Source: a virus. From it: DNA of 30,476 nt. The notes under the pieces are model-generated. The model searched no databases, was not told the origin of the DNA, and saw only the letters and a list, made by a program, of their open reading frames with translations. Numbering within the stretch: the stretch's first letter is position 1; each line of letters opens with the position of its first letter. Of the stretch, positions 1-6,734 are shown in pieces. The position numbers were made by a program, and so were the translations under genes. The stretch spans positions 1-30,476 of the IMG/VR virus record IMGVR_UViG_3300046804_004895. One strand, 5' to 3'.

Positions 1-1
1 T

Positions 2-610
2 GCCAAGTTGGAAAGTCTCAAAGCACGTTTCGTTAAGGAAAGTGCTGACAAGATGACCCATGCTGTTAGCAAGCATTTAAAGGCTGAACTTAGTCAGTTG
101 AAGGAAGACATCCAAGTTGCTCGTGAGAACAATTTTGGACGTCGTATCTTTGAAGCATATGCAACCGAATTTGGTGCTACTCATCTCAATGAGAAAGCTG
201 AAGTTCGTAAACTGCACAATATTATTGCTGAAAAAGAACGCAAACTCGACGAAGCCATCCAACTTTCATACCGTGCCAAAACACTGGTTGAAAGTAAAGA
301 ACGCGAACTGCGTGTGATTCGTGAATCCAATGAGCGTGAAAACACTCTAGGCGATTTACTGCGACCTTTAAACCGGGAAAAGCAAGAAGTCATGCGTAAT
401 TTGCTCGAAAGCGTTCAAACTAGTCGTTTGAAATCTGCTTTTGAAAAATATCTACCAGCTGTACTAGCAGAGAACAAGCCAGCAAAAGCCACTAAAGTGA
501 TTGCTGAAAGTGTTTCTGAAGTCACTGGCGATAAAACTGCCGCTAGAGTGCAGGAAGATGATGCATCCACAAGCAATGTCTTTGAGCTCAAGCGCCTGGC
601 AGGTATCTAA
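2..610 (+). CDS. 22: Prohead core scaffold protein, gp22-like (5' truncated)
   Basis: The reading frame is open from the left window edge to a TAA at 608-610, so the N-terminus is missing; no start codon is claimed. The visible ~200 residues are highly charged and helical (many Glu/Lys/Arg, predicted coiled coil through roughly residues 1-140) and end in a short conserved-looking tail, ...NVFELKRLAGI. In T4-like phages gp22 is the main internal scaffold of the prohead; it is degraded by the gp21 protease during maturation and lies directly upstream of gene 23. Both traits fit: charged helical composition, and a gap of only 23 bp to an unmistakable major capsid gene. The identification rests on synteny, composition and the C-terminal tail rather than on a catalytic motif. 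Confidence 0.8.
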   Translation, partial: AKLESLKARFVKESADKMTHAVSKHLKAELSQLKEDIQVARENNFGRRIFEAYATEFGATHLNEKAEVRKLHNIIAEKERKLDEAIQLSYRAKTLVESKERELRVIRESNERENTLGDLLRPLNREKQEVMRNLLESVQTSRLKSAFEKYLPAVLAENKPAKATKVIAESVSEVTGDKTAARVQEDDASTSNVFELKRLAGI

Positions 611-633
611 AAAGAAAGAAAAAGGAGACTTAA

Positions 634-1830
634 ATGTCACAAGAACTACTTGAAAGCCGCTGGGGCGAGACCAAAGAAGCCTTAATGGAAGGTCTATCAG
701 GCACCAAGCGCAATAGCATGGGTGTTATCTTAGAAAACACTCGTAAGTATTTGAAAGAGAACGCAAGTTCTGGATCAACTGCTGCTGGCAACATTGCCAC
801 ATTAAACCGTGTGATTCTACCAGTAATCCGTCGTGTTATGCCAACCGTTATTGCTAACGAGTTGGTTGGCGTTCAGCCAATGACAGGACCTGTTGGACAG
901 ATCCACACTCTGCGTGTTCGTTACGCTCAATCATTGCAAGATGACAGCGCAGCTGGCACCAGCGTTACAGCTGGCCAAGAAGCATTGAGCCCATTCACAA
1001 TTGCTCAGGCTTATTCTACTGTTCCTCAGAACACTGGTACAGCCACTGCTTATACTGGTGGTAACACAGCTACCATGGAAGGTACAGGCGGTAAGCAGAT
1101 CAGCATTCAGATCTTGAAGCAAGCTGTTGAAGCTAAAACCCGTAAGTTGCAAGCTCGTTGGACATTTGAAAGTGCACAAGACGCTCAAGCCATGCACGGT
1201 ATCGACGTAGAAGCCGAAATCATGGCTGCTCTGGCTCAAGAAATCACAGCTGAAATTGACCAAGAGATCCTGTTGTCTCTGCGCACTTTGGCTGCTACTG
1301 AGTTCACATACAACCAAGCTACCGTTTCAGGTACAGCTACATTCGTTGGTGACGAACACGCCGCTTTGGCAGTGTTGATCAACCGTGTTGCTAACTTGAT
1401 CGCACAACGCACACGTCGTGGCGCTGGTAACTGGGCTGTTGTTAGCTCTGCTGCACTGACTGTTCTACAGTCTGCTACAACTTCTGCTTTTGCTCGCACT
1501 ACAGAAGGCACATTTGAAGCACCTACAAACACCAAGTTTGTTGGTACCCTAAACGGCGCAATGCGTGTGTTTGTTGACAGCTATGCTGCTGACACAACAC
1601 CTGTATTGGTTGGTTATAAAGGTTCAAGCGAGGCTGATGCCGCAGCGTTCTACTGCCCATACATTCCTCTAATGAGCTCTGGTGTTGTTCTTGACCCAAC
1701 AACATTCGAACCAGTCGTAAGCTTCATGACTCGTTATGGTTACATCGAGCTTACAAACACCGCAAGCAGCTTCGGTAACGCAGCTGACTACTTGGGTGAG
1801 ATCGCTGTTTCGAACCTGTCTTTCAGCTAA
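634..1830 (+). CDS. 23: Major capsid protein, gp23-like
   Basis: 398-residue major head protein that forms the hexamers of the T4-type capsid. It aligns by eye with T4 gp23: the 'GVQPMTGPVGQIHTLRVRYAQ' segment near residue 78 matches the T4 'GVQPMNSPTGQVFALRAVYG' segment; 'ESAQDAQAMHGIDVEAE' near residue 180 matches 'ELAQDLRAVHGMDADAE'; and 'VGYKGSSEADAAAFYCPYIPL' near residue 328 matches the T4 'VGYKGPNEMDAGIYYAPYVAL'. It is shorter than T4 gp23 (521 aa), mainly by lacking much of the insertion region between these blocks. The N-terminal ~60 residues probably form the propeptide cut by gp21; I could not fix the cleavage site. A strong AAGGAG Shine-Dalgarno (about 622-627) supports the ATG at 634. 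A terminator follows. Confidence 0.97.
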   Translation: MSQELLESRWGETKEALMEGLSGTKRNSMGVILENTRKYLKENASSGSTAAGNIATLNRVILPVIRRVMPTVIANELVGVQPMTGPVGQIHTLRVRYAQSLQDDSAAGTSVTAGQEALSPFTIAQAYSTVPQNTGTATAYTGGNTATMEGTGGKQISIQILKQAVEAKTRKLQARWTFESAQDAQAMHGIDVEAEIMAALAQEITAEIDQEILLSLRTLAATEFTYNQATVSGTATFVGDEHAALAVLINRVANLIAQRTRRGAGNWAVVSSAALTVLQSATTSAFARTTEGTFEAPTNTKFVGTLNGAMRVFVDSYAADTTPVLVGYKGSSEADAAAFYCPYIPLMSSGVVLDPTTFEPVVSFMTRYGYIELTNTASSFGNAADYLGEIAVSNLSFS

Positions 1831-1860
1831 TCACTGCAAGCATCCCAGGGATGGGAAGGA

Positions 1861-1890
1861 AAAAAGGACTCTTTGGAGTCCTTTTTTTTG
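1861..1890. terminator. Intrinsic terminator between convergent genes
   Basis: Perfect 11-bp stem (1861-1871 with 1876-1886), 4-nt loop, arms rich in A on the left and T on the right, so it can work in both directions. It lies between the end of the capsid gene and the end of the antisense TPR-glycosyltransferase gene (stop at 1894-1896). Confidence 0.9.
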
Positions 1891-1893
1891 ACA

Positions 1894-3051
1894 TTAGTTT
1901 TTCCACCAGGCAAGATATTGACAGAGTTGATTGATTGCACTATCCCAGTCATTGATTTTTGGTTGTCTAAATAGTTTAACACTGGGATACCAAGGACTGT
2001 CGTTGCGATCAAGCAACCAGCGCCAATCCAGTGCATAATGACTTAACATGATCCATGTAGGTCTGCCCATGGCGCCTGCTAAATGACCAATCGCAGTGTC
2101 TACCCCAATGACCAAATCCAAGTGATGAATTAATCCTGCGGTGTCTCCCCAATGACGTATGGCCCCAGGATATTGACAAACTCCTAATTCGGTTAATTTT
2201 TGATTTTCTTCCTCTGTTGCGTCAGCCTGTAAGTTGATCCATTGATGTCCAGGGTTGCGTTGTATCAAATCAATGATGTTTTCAAATTTTACAGCTTTGT
2301 GTCGATTGATCCAGGTGTCTCGACGACCGCTCCAAAAAATTCCAATTCGTTGTTGAGTTTTAGGCCCCAACCTTAGTTGCCACTCTTTGACGGATTGAGG
2401 TGATGCGTTGATATATTGCAAAGGAGAATTTAAAGTTTGATAATCTAAATCTAGTCCAATTGGAAGACTCATGATCATTGCCCAGTAGTCAAAATCTGTT
2501 GCATTGTTATCATACACACCGATCTCGACATTTTCCATGATGTTGCAACTTTTTAATAAATCAATCATGGAGTCTACTACTTGTAGATAGATTTTTTTGG
2601 GTTGTAATCGTTTGATATTTTCAACAAATCTACAAAATTGAAAAATATCTCCGTGCCCTTGTTCGCCTACAATCAGTATTGACTTACCATCAATGTCTTG
2701 ACCAGTCCACACTGGCTGACTGTAGTTTGGTAATAATCCATCAAGATGTTCAAATTTCCAGCGTGATTCATATTGGCGCATACCGCCTCTTAAATTTCCA
2801 CCAATTAACATTGCCACGGCCAAGTTGAATTGTGCAGTGCTCATGTCGGGATCCAGGATGCAGGCATGTTGTAAAAACGGAATCGAACGCAAAGGAAAAC
2901 CAAGCTCTCTCAGAGTATTACCATAGTTGTTGAATGCTGCTGCAGAGTCAGGTTCTAAGATCATTGCCTGACCAAAACAAGCCAATGCCTTTTCTGGCTC
3001 TGTTTGTTCTCGAAAAGCAATACCTTGATCGATGATCTCTTGATATGTCAT
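1894..3051 (-). CDS. TPR-repeat glycosyltransferase-like protein (GT-B/heptosyltransferase type)
   Basis: 385 aa. Residues about 1-90 contain two to three TPR-like helical pairs ('ALACFGQAMILEPDSAAAFN' and 'SIPFLQHACILDPDMSTAQF'). A linker typical of this family follows ('YESRWKFE', 'QPVWTGQDIDGKSILIVGEQG'), then a GT-B-like fold: 'GEQGHGD' at 129-135, 'RIGIFWSGRR' near 235, and the donor-site-like 'DLVIGVDTAIGHLAGAMGRP' at 312-331. This TPR plus glycosyltransferase-9-like architecture is common in proteobacteria and cyanobacteria and occurs in phages. The acceptor is unknown; modification of host surface glycans or of virion proteins is an inference. It is transcribed against the surrounding structural genes. 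A TTTAAATA late-promoter-like octamer ends 4 nt before the ATG and no Shine-Dalgarno is visible, so the message may be nearly leaderless. Confidence 0.85.
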   Translation of the reverse strand: MTYQEIIDQGIAFREQTEPEKALACFGQAMILEPDSAAAFNNYGNTLRELGFPLRSIPFLQHACILDPDMSTAQFNLAVAMLIGGNLRGGMRQYESRWKFEHLDGLLPNYSQPVWTGQDIDGKSILIVGEQGHGDIFQFCRFVENIKRLQPKKIYLQVVDSMIDLLKSCNIMENVEIGVYDNNATDFDYWAMIMSLPIGLDLDYQTLNSPLQYINASPQSVKEWQLRLGPKTQQRIGIFWSGRRDTWINRHKAVKFENIIDLIQRNPGHQWINLQADATEEENQKLTELGVCQYPGAIRHWGDTAGLIHHLDLVIGVDTAIGHLAGAMGRPTWIMLSHYALDWRWLLDRNDSPWYPSVKLFRQPKINDWDSAINQLCQYLAWWKN

Positions 3052-3055
3052 GGGA

Positions 3056-3063
3056 TATTTAAA
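3056..3063 (-). promoter_or_regulatory. Late-promoter-like octamer TTTAAATA for the TPR-glycosyltransferase gene
   Basis: One mismatch to the T4 late consensus TATAAATA. Only 4 nt separate it from the ATG at 3051. With the T4 convention (octamer at -13 to -6) transcription would start within the start codon. Confidence 0.5.
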
Positions 3064-3075
3064 TCAACCAAAGAC

Positions 3076-3083
3076 CATAAATA
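3076..3083 (+). promoter_or_regulatory. Late-promoter-like octamer CATAAATA
   Basis: One mismatch to TATAAATA, on the plus strand, 83 nt before the ATG at 3167. It would give a leader of about 78 nt, unusually long for this window. Together with the octamer at 3056-3063 it forms a compact divergent promoter pair. Confidence 0.6.
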
Positions 3084-3166
3084 AAATTAACGTAATTCTG
3101 CGTTTTATGCGGATACCACCGCGTAGTGGCTAGAACCCACATCGGACTTCTATAAGGAGAAAACAA

Positions 3167-3991
3167 ATGGGACGTCCTCTCAAAATTCAAAAATATGGCC
3201 CTGCACAGGGTATCACCAACGGTGCCAACGGCGCACTAAACCAACCAGCCGCAGCAGTAACAGTCGATGCAGGCTATCCAAACTGGGGTAGTCTCACTGA
3301 TCCTGTTTATCCTACCACTGCTTTCAACACTGATCAATTCTTGGGTGTTGTCGGTGGCGATTACACACTCAGCCAACCAAGCACAACATATCCTGTTGTT
3401 AAATGCCAAGTTAACATTCAACTTCCAAGCGGTGCTGGCGCCGGCGTGCATGATGGCCGCATCATCCGTCAGAAAGGTTCACACAAGTATTTGGTAGCCG
3501 ATGGTACCACTCTTAACGACGAAGAAATGGTTGTTGGCGCAAGTTACCAGATTCTTAGCTTAGACACTACCAATTGGCAACAGATGGGTGCACCAGCAGG
3601 TGCTATTTCAGGAACAATCTTTACCTGCACCGCACTTTGTGCTAACCCACAAAACGGTACTGGTTTGCTTGTTGGCCAATGTGTTTTGACCAGCGACCTG
3701 ACCCCCGGACCGGGACTAATGGCCATCAGCTATACCACAGGTGACTCAACCGCAGTTGCTATTTCTAAGTTGACCAACAAGTTCTTGTTGAACTGGGATA
3801 ACTTCCAGAATGCCGACGGCACAAGCTTAGACAGTTATGCCAGCGGTGGCAACAACACTGGTGAAGTTATTTACAGTGGCGAAGGCGAACTAGCCGCCAA
3901 CTTCTTCACAGACGAAGGCACTGTTACAAAGTCTGGGTCAGAGCTCAACGCTTCACTCGACTTGGCTATCGTGGAAAACTTCACTTCTTAA
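3167..3991 (+). CDS. Putative virion structural protein (conserved, function unknown)
   Basis: 274 aa beginning MGRPLKIQKYG, an N-terminus I associate with a conserved but unassigned protein found near capsid genes in marine T4-like phages. The composition is Gly/Ala/Thr/Asn-rich with predicted beta structure, no transmembrane segment and no catalytic motif that I can see. The basic N-terminus is followed by a Gly/Asn-rich stretch. A good AAGGAG Shine-Dalgarno (3154-3159) sits upstream of ATG 3167. It has its own late-type promoter and is closed by a strong terminator hairpin at 4012-4044, so it is probably a monocistronic late transcript, consistent with a virion component made in quantity. 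A head decoration role is possible from the position after gene 23, but this is inference. Confidence 0.75.
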   Translation: MGRPLKIQKYGPAQGITNGANGALNQPAAAVTVDAGYPNWGSLTDPVYPTTAFNTDQFLGVVGGDYTLSQPSTTYPVVKCQVNIQLPSGAGAGVHDGRIIRQKGSHKYLVADGTTLNDEEMVVGASYQILSLDTTNWQQMGAPAGAISGTIFTCTALCANPQNGTGLLVGQCVLTSDLTPGPGLMAISYTTGDSTAVAISKLTNKFLLNWDNFQNADGTSLDSYASGGNNTGEVIYSGEGELAANFFTDEGTVTKSGSELNASLDLAIVENFTS

Positions 3992-4011
3992 TTGTAGTTT
4001 TACGTCAGCCC

Positions 4012-4044
4012 AAAACCTCCCAGCTATATACTGGGAGGTTTTTT
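4012..4044 (+). terminator. Intrinsic terminator whose 3' arm contains the next gene's Shine-Dalgarno
   Basis: Perfect 12-bp stem (4012-4023 with 4031-4042), 7-nt loop (4024-4030), then a T run ending at 4044. The ATG of the next gene is at 4045. The 3' arm contains GGAGG at 4034-4038, six nucleotides before that ATG. The same hairpin can therefore end the upstream transcript and hide the ribosome-binding site in any read-through RNA. Confidence 0.85.
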
Positions 4045-4632
4045 ATGAGCATAGCATTTATATTAGGTAACGGAATTAGTCGTCAAGGATTACCTCTGCA
4101 TGATATACAAAAGCATGGCTCAATATACGGCTGTAATGGTTTACATCGAGATTTTATACCGGATGTCTTGGTGGCCACTGACACCCCGATTGCATTATAC
4201 ATTGAATCAATTGGATATCCCCTTGAGCATAAGTTTTACACACGTCGCCCTATGTTGGGGAAAGGTGGATTATCTATTCCTAGACCTTACTTTGGCTACA
4301 GTTCAGGGCCGGTAGCAGTGGCATTGGCAGCACTGGAGCAACACAAAAAAATATACATGTTGGGATTTGACATGGGCCCAACTGAAAATAAAAAATTCAA
4401 TAATGTGTATGCAGGAACTGAATTCTACAAAGAGCCTGGCTCAAATCCCACGTACACTGGTAATTGGATCAAGCAAATACAACAAATTTGTCGTGAATTC
4501 TCGGGAACCAAGTTTGTCAGAGTGTGTGGGAAAACCACAGCAAGGCTGCCAGAACTTGATGGCATTAAAAATATGGAACACCTTGCACTGGATCGCTTTG
4601 TAGAGCGGATAAATAATGTGAAGGATCTTTAA
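4045..4632 (+). CDS. Rossmann-like, sialyltransferase/DUF115-type putative enzyme
   Basis: 195 aa. The N-terminus has a nucleotide-sugar-type loop 'FILGNGISRQG' (residues 5-15), then 'IYGCNGLHRDFIPDVLVATD' near residues 27-46. The second half has 'SGPVAVALAALEQHKKIYML' followed by 'GFDMG' (near 90-114). The order GNG-S / CN...PD...D / (K)xIYxxGxD resembles GT42 sialyltransferases and DUF115/MptE-like proteins; the resemblance is by motif pattern only. The C-terminal half resembles the protein at 14485-15147, so the two may be distant paralogues. The stop codon directly abuts the ATG of the fibre gene at 4633, implying co-translation with the fibre cluster. Glycosylation of fibres or of a host or virion sugar is an inference. 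The only Shine-Dalgarno lies in the terminator stem. Confidence 0.8.
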   Translation: MSIAFILGNGISRQGLPLHDIQKHGSIYGCNGLHRDFIPDVLVATDTPIALYIESIGYPLEHKFYTRRPMLGKGGLSIPRPYFGYSSGPVAVALAALEQHKKIYMLGFDMGPTENKKFNNVYAGTEFYKEPGSNPTYTGNWIKQIQQICREFSGTKFVRVCGKTTARLPELDGIKNMEHLALDRFVERINNVKDL

Positions 4633-5253
4633 ATGGCAACCGTAAAAACAACCAGTGGTGATTACACAATCAACTTAGGGCCGTATGATTCTGGCAATGC
4701 AAAATGGGCTGGAACAATGAATGTCAACGGCAATCTGAATGTTGCCGGGAACATTACTTATGTAGCAGATATTGCTGTAAATGATGCATTCATTGTTGTT
4801 GCCGCTAACAATACTGGCACAGTTCAAGACATGGGACTGGTTGCTACCAAAGGAACGGGCAGTTATGCTGGATTGAGATTTGATACAGTAGCTAACGTAT
4901 GGCAAGTTAGCAGCAGTGTTAACTTTGATGGATCACCAGTCGCTTCTTATGCTAATATTGCAACCGGTAATGCCACTGTGGCAGGATCCAATACACAAGT
5001 TCAATTCAATGATGGCGGAAGTTTTGGAGCCACTGCCAATTTAACTTTTAACAAAACTCTCAATGTGTTAACACTTCAAGGATCTCAAACACTTGGTAAC
5101 ATAGGAACGCCTCCTGCTTCGGTTGCCAATTCGGTGGTAATTTACAACAACGCCACTGGTCCTGGCGGCTCGGGTTTGTATGCAATCACCAGTGCCACCA
5201 ACGACGAATTAACTGCTTACAACAAAGCCAAATTGTTGAGCATTATACTTTAA
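4633..5253 (+). CDS. Tail-fibre-like structural protein
   Basis: 206 aa, rich in Asn/Gly/Ala/Thr/Val. The N-terminal half contains the segment 'MNVNGNLNVAGNITYVADIA' (about 29-48) followed by an 'AFIVVAANNTGTVQDMGLVA' block. The same kind of block occurs near the N-terminus of the 1606-aa fibre ('TTIEDPVILLASNQTGSPSV' then 'IGFIGQRG'), so the two share a fibre module. The middle 'NTQVQFNDGGSFGATANLTF' (about 120-139) is a frequent phage fibre motif. The C-terminus ends 'NDELTAYNKAKLLSIIL' with no chaperone domain. The start codon immediately follows the stop of the upstream gene. It probably contributes to the distal tail or fibre apparatus; its place in the virion is unknown. Confidence 0.75.
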   Translation: MATVKTTSGDYTINLGPYDSGNAKWAGTMNVNGNLNVAGNITYVADIAVNDAFIVVAANNTGTVQDMGLVATKGTGSYAGLRFDTVANVWQVSSSVNFDGSPVASYANIATGNATVAGSNTQVQFNDGGSFGATANLTFNKTLNVLTLQGSQTLGNIGTPPASVANSVVIYNNATGPGGSGLYAITSATNDELTAYNKAKLLSIIL

Positions 5254-5262
5254 GGAATATCA

Positions 5263-5577
5263 ATGTCAATTTCAACCGCAAACGTAACAACTGTAACTGC
5301 CAATGCTTATGTAAGTTCTGGTAACACTGCTGTGACATTTTTAAGTTTGGCAAACTACAGTCTTTCGAACGTCACTGCCAACGTATATGTTGTGCCCAGC
5401 GGCAACGCAGTAGGTAATCTAAACATTGTAGTAGCCAACATTCAAATTACCACACAAGATACCTATCAATTCTATGCTGGTAACGAAAAACTTATTCTTG
5501 CCAACGGTGATTCAATACAAGTGAGTGCTGGCGCCAACAATGCAATTGCAGCGGTGACTAGTTATACATCAATCTAA
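5263..5577 (+). CDS. Small conserved beta-rich structural protein
   Basis: 104 aa, starting MSISTANVTTVTAN. It is predicted to be an all-beta protein with alternating Val/Ala/Thr/Asn residues. The motif 'NEKLILANGDSIQVSAGANN' (near residues 73-92) resembles the small beta-sandwich proteins carried by many tailed phages next to fibre or adaptor genes. AAGGA at about 5252-5256 supports ATG 5263. Its stop overlaps the next ATG by one base (TAATG), indicating translational coupling to the 130-aa fibre-module gene. I know no assigned function; a fibre-adaptor or fibre-associated role is inferred from position. Confidence 0.7.
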   Translation: MSISTANVTTVTANAYVSSGNTAVTFLSLANYSLSNVTANVYVVPSGNAVGNLNIVVANIQITTQDTYQFYAGNEKLILANGDSIQVSAGANNAIAAVTSYTSI

Positions 5578-5969
5578 TGGGATATTTTTTAAAGAATCGA
5601 CAACTACAAAGTGGAAGCTCGGGAGTTGTGATTCCTGTTGGCAGCAGCGCCACACGACCCGACGCTCCTGTTTTTGGACTGATTCGATACAATACTGACA
5701 CTGGATATGTTGAATATTTCAACGGCAGTATTTTTCAAAGTTTGGCCGCAGCAGGCGGCATCAGTTACACTGTTGATAGCTTTACAGGCGATGGCAGCAC
5801 CACTAATTTTACCATGAGCGAGTCTGAAGCCGCAGCCGATGGGGTGATTGTGTTTATCGGTAGTTTGTATCAAATTCCCACAACCAATTACACTGTGTCG
5901 GGATTCAGCATTAATTTTACTTCTGCTCCTCCCAGTGGCGTCCCCATCAACGTCATACACACCAATTGA
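5577..5969 (+). CDS. Fibre-tip-like module protein ('VIPVG...RP' type)
   Basis: 130 aa. It consists almost entirely of a module also found inside two downstream fibres. It begins with 'GVVIPVGSSATRPDAPVFGL' (about 16-35), passes through 'IRYNTDTGYVEYFNG' (about 36-50), and ends with 'IPTTNYTVSGFSINFTSAPP' (about 101-120). Equivalent stretches lie at residues 113-223 of the 223-aa protein (5998) and about 1023-1134 of the 1606-aa fibre (6735). The module is frequent in T4-like marine phage structural proteins. Here it stands alone, so the gene may encode a separate subunit of the fibre assembly or a remnant of a longer fibre. The one-base overlap with the upstream gene supports this start. Confidence 0.75.
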   Translation: MGYFLKNRQLQSGSSGVVIPVGSSATRPDAPVFGLIRYNTDTGYVEYFNGSIFQSLAAAGGISYTVDSFTGDGSTTNFTMSESEAAADGVIVFIGSLYQIPTTNYTVSGFSINFTSAPPSGVPINVIHTN

Positions 5970-5972
5970 TCA

Positions 5973-5980
5973 ACTAAATA
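5973..5980 (+). promoter_or_regulatory. Late-promoter-like octamer ACTAAATA
   Basis: A CTAAATA-type variant of the late octamer, as also seen before the genes at 11632, 13161 and 19767. The predicted start is near 5986, giving a leader of about 12 nt before ATG 5998. Confidence 0.6.
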
Positions 5981-5993
5981 CCCTGTTCGGGTA
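5979..5993 (+). promoter_or_regulatory. Short hairpin overlapping late promoter and ribosome-binding site
   Basis: 5-bp stem TACCC/GGGTA (5979-5983 with 5989-5993) and 5-nt loop. The 5' arm lies at or upstream of the predicted late transcription start (~5986); the 3' arm holds the only G-rich, Shine-Dalgarno-like bases before ATG 5998. The stem is short, so this is weaker than the cases at 6683-6732 and 19746-19767. Confidence 0.4.
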
Positions 5994-5997
5994 AAAT

Positions 5998-6669
5998 ATG
6001 ACAATAAGTTATCTCACAGGTCCAATGCTGAATTCCACCCTCAACAGGGGTGGAATCGATTTGTCCATTACTAATGCCAATGTAACCATTGGCAATATAA
6101 CCATTGCCAACGTGGGAAATGTCAATGCTGGCAACGTCAACATCAACAATTTGGCAAATCCCAGTCAAAATCAAGATGCTGCTACAAAATACTATGTTGA
6201 TCAAATAGCTGGCAATGGAATCAGCAATATTGGCAATTTAACAGTCACTGACACCACAATTACTACTGTAACTGCCAATGCCAACATCAATATTGATCCC
6301 AACGGAACTGGCACATTTCAAATCATAGGCACCAATGGATTTGTTATTCCCATTGGCAACGTAGCCCAACGCCCTGTGTCCCCCAGCGAAGGCACACTGA
6401 GATTCAACAACGATTACGACAGACTTGAATACTATGATGGCACAGAATGGGACGTAGTAGCCGGTGGCATTACCAATCAGACCATAACCACAGCCAATGG
6501 TGTTACAACTATTTTTACGCTGGATCGTGATTCAACCACTGCTGCAACGCTGATCATGCTCAACGGTATTGTGCAGCTGCCAACCACTGCTTACAGCGTG
6601 TCTGGCAACACACTGACCTTTACGCAAGCACCCGAAACCAACGATATTATAGACATTCGTTTCTTGTAA
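5998..6669 (+). CDS. Tail fibre protein with DAATKYYVD motif and fibre-tip-like module
   Basis: 223 aa. The N-terminal ~50 residues are a 'GNVNAGNVNINNLA'-type shaft. Next comes 'NPSQNQDAATKYYVDQIAGN' (about 55-74), a widespread phage tail-fibre motif that also appears near residue 490 of the 1606-aa fibre. Residues about 113-223 are the 'GFVIPIGNVAQRP ... LRFNNDYDRLEYYDGTEWD ... VSGNTLTFTQAPETND' module shared with the genes at 5577 and 6735. The whole resembles a miniature version of the large fibre without its long repeat shaft. It has its own CTAAATA-type late promoter, with a small hairpin across the ribosome-binding region. Role: fibre component or alternative receptor-binding subunit (inferred). 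Confidence 0.8.
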   Translation: MTISYLTGPMLNSTLNRGGIDLSITNANVTIGNITIANVGNVNAGNVNINNLANPSQNQDAATKYYVDQIAGNGISNIGNLTVTDTTITTVTANANINIDPNGTGTFQIIGTNGFVIPIGNVAQRPVSPSEGTLRFNNDYDRLEYYDGTEWDVVAGGITNQTITTANGVTTIFTLDRDSTTAATLIMLNGIVQLPTTAYSVSGNTLTFTQAPETNDIIDIRFL

Positions 6670-6682
6670 ACCCCAAATATCT

Positions 6683-6732
6683 CTTTTTTCCAATCTACAT
6701 AAATAATTCATAAATTAGAGATTGGAAAAAAG
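6683..6732 (+). promoter_or_regulatory. 14-bp RBS-sequestering hairpin with a late promoter in its loop
   Basis: Perfect 14-bp stem: 6683-6696 pairs with 6719-6732. The 22-nt loop (6697-6718) carries the late octamer CATAAATA. The 3' arm holds the Shine-Dalgarno-like GGA (6724-6726), and ATG 6735 lies 2 nt beyond the stem. A transcript starting at the loop promoter (predicted +1 near 6711) lacks the 5' arm and leaves the RBS free; read-through RNA would fold and block it. The arrangement matches the known T4 gene e switch. Confidence 0.8.
6698..6705 (+). promoter_or_regulatory. Late promoter octamer CATAAATA for the 1606-aa fibre
   Basis: One mismatch to TATAAATA. Predicted start near 6711, leader about 24 nt to ATG 6735. 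It sits inside the loop of the hairpin described at 6683-6732. Confidence 0.75.
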
Positions 6733-6734
6733 CC

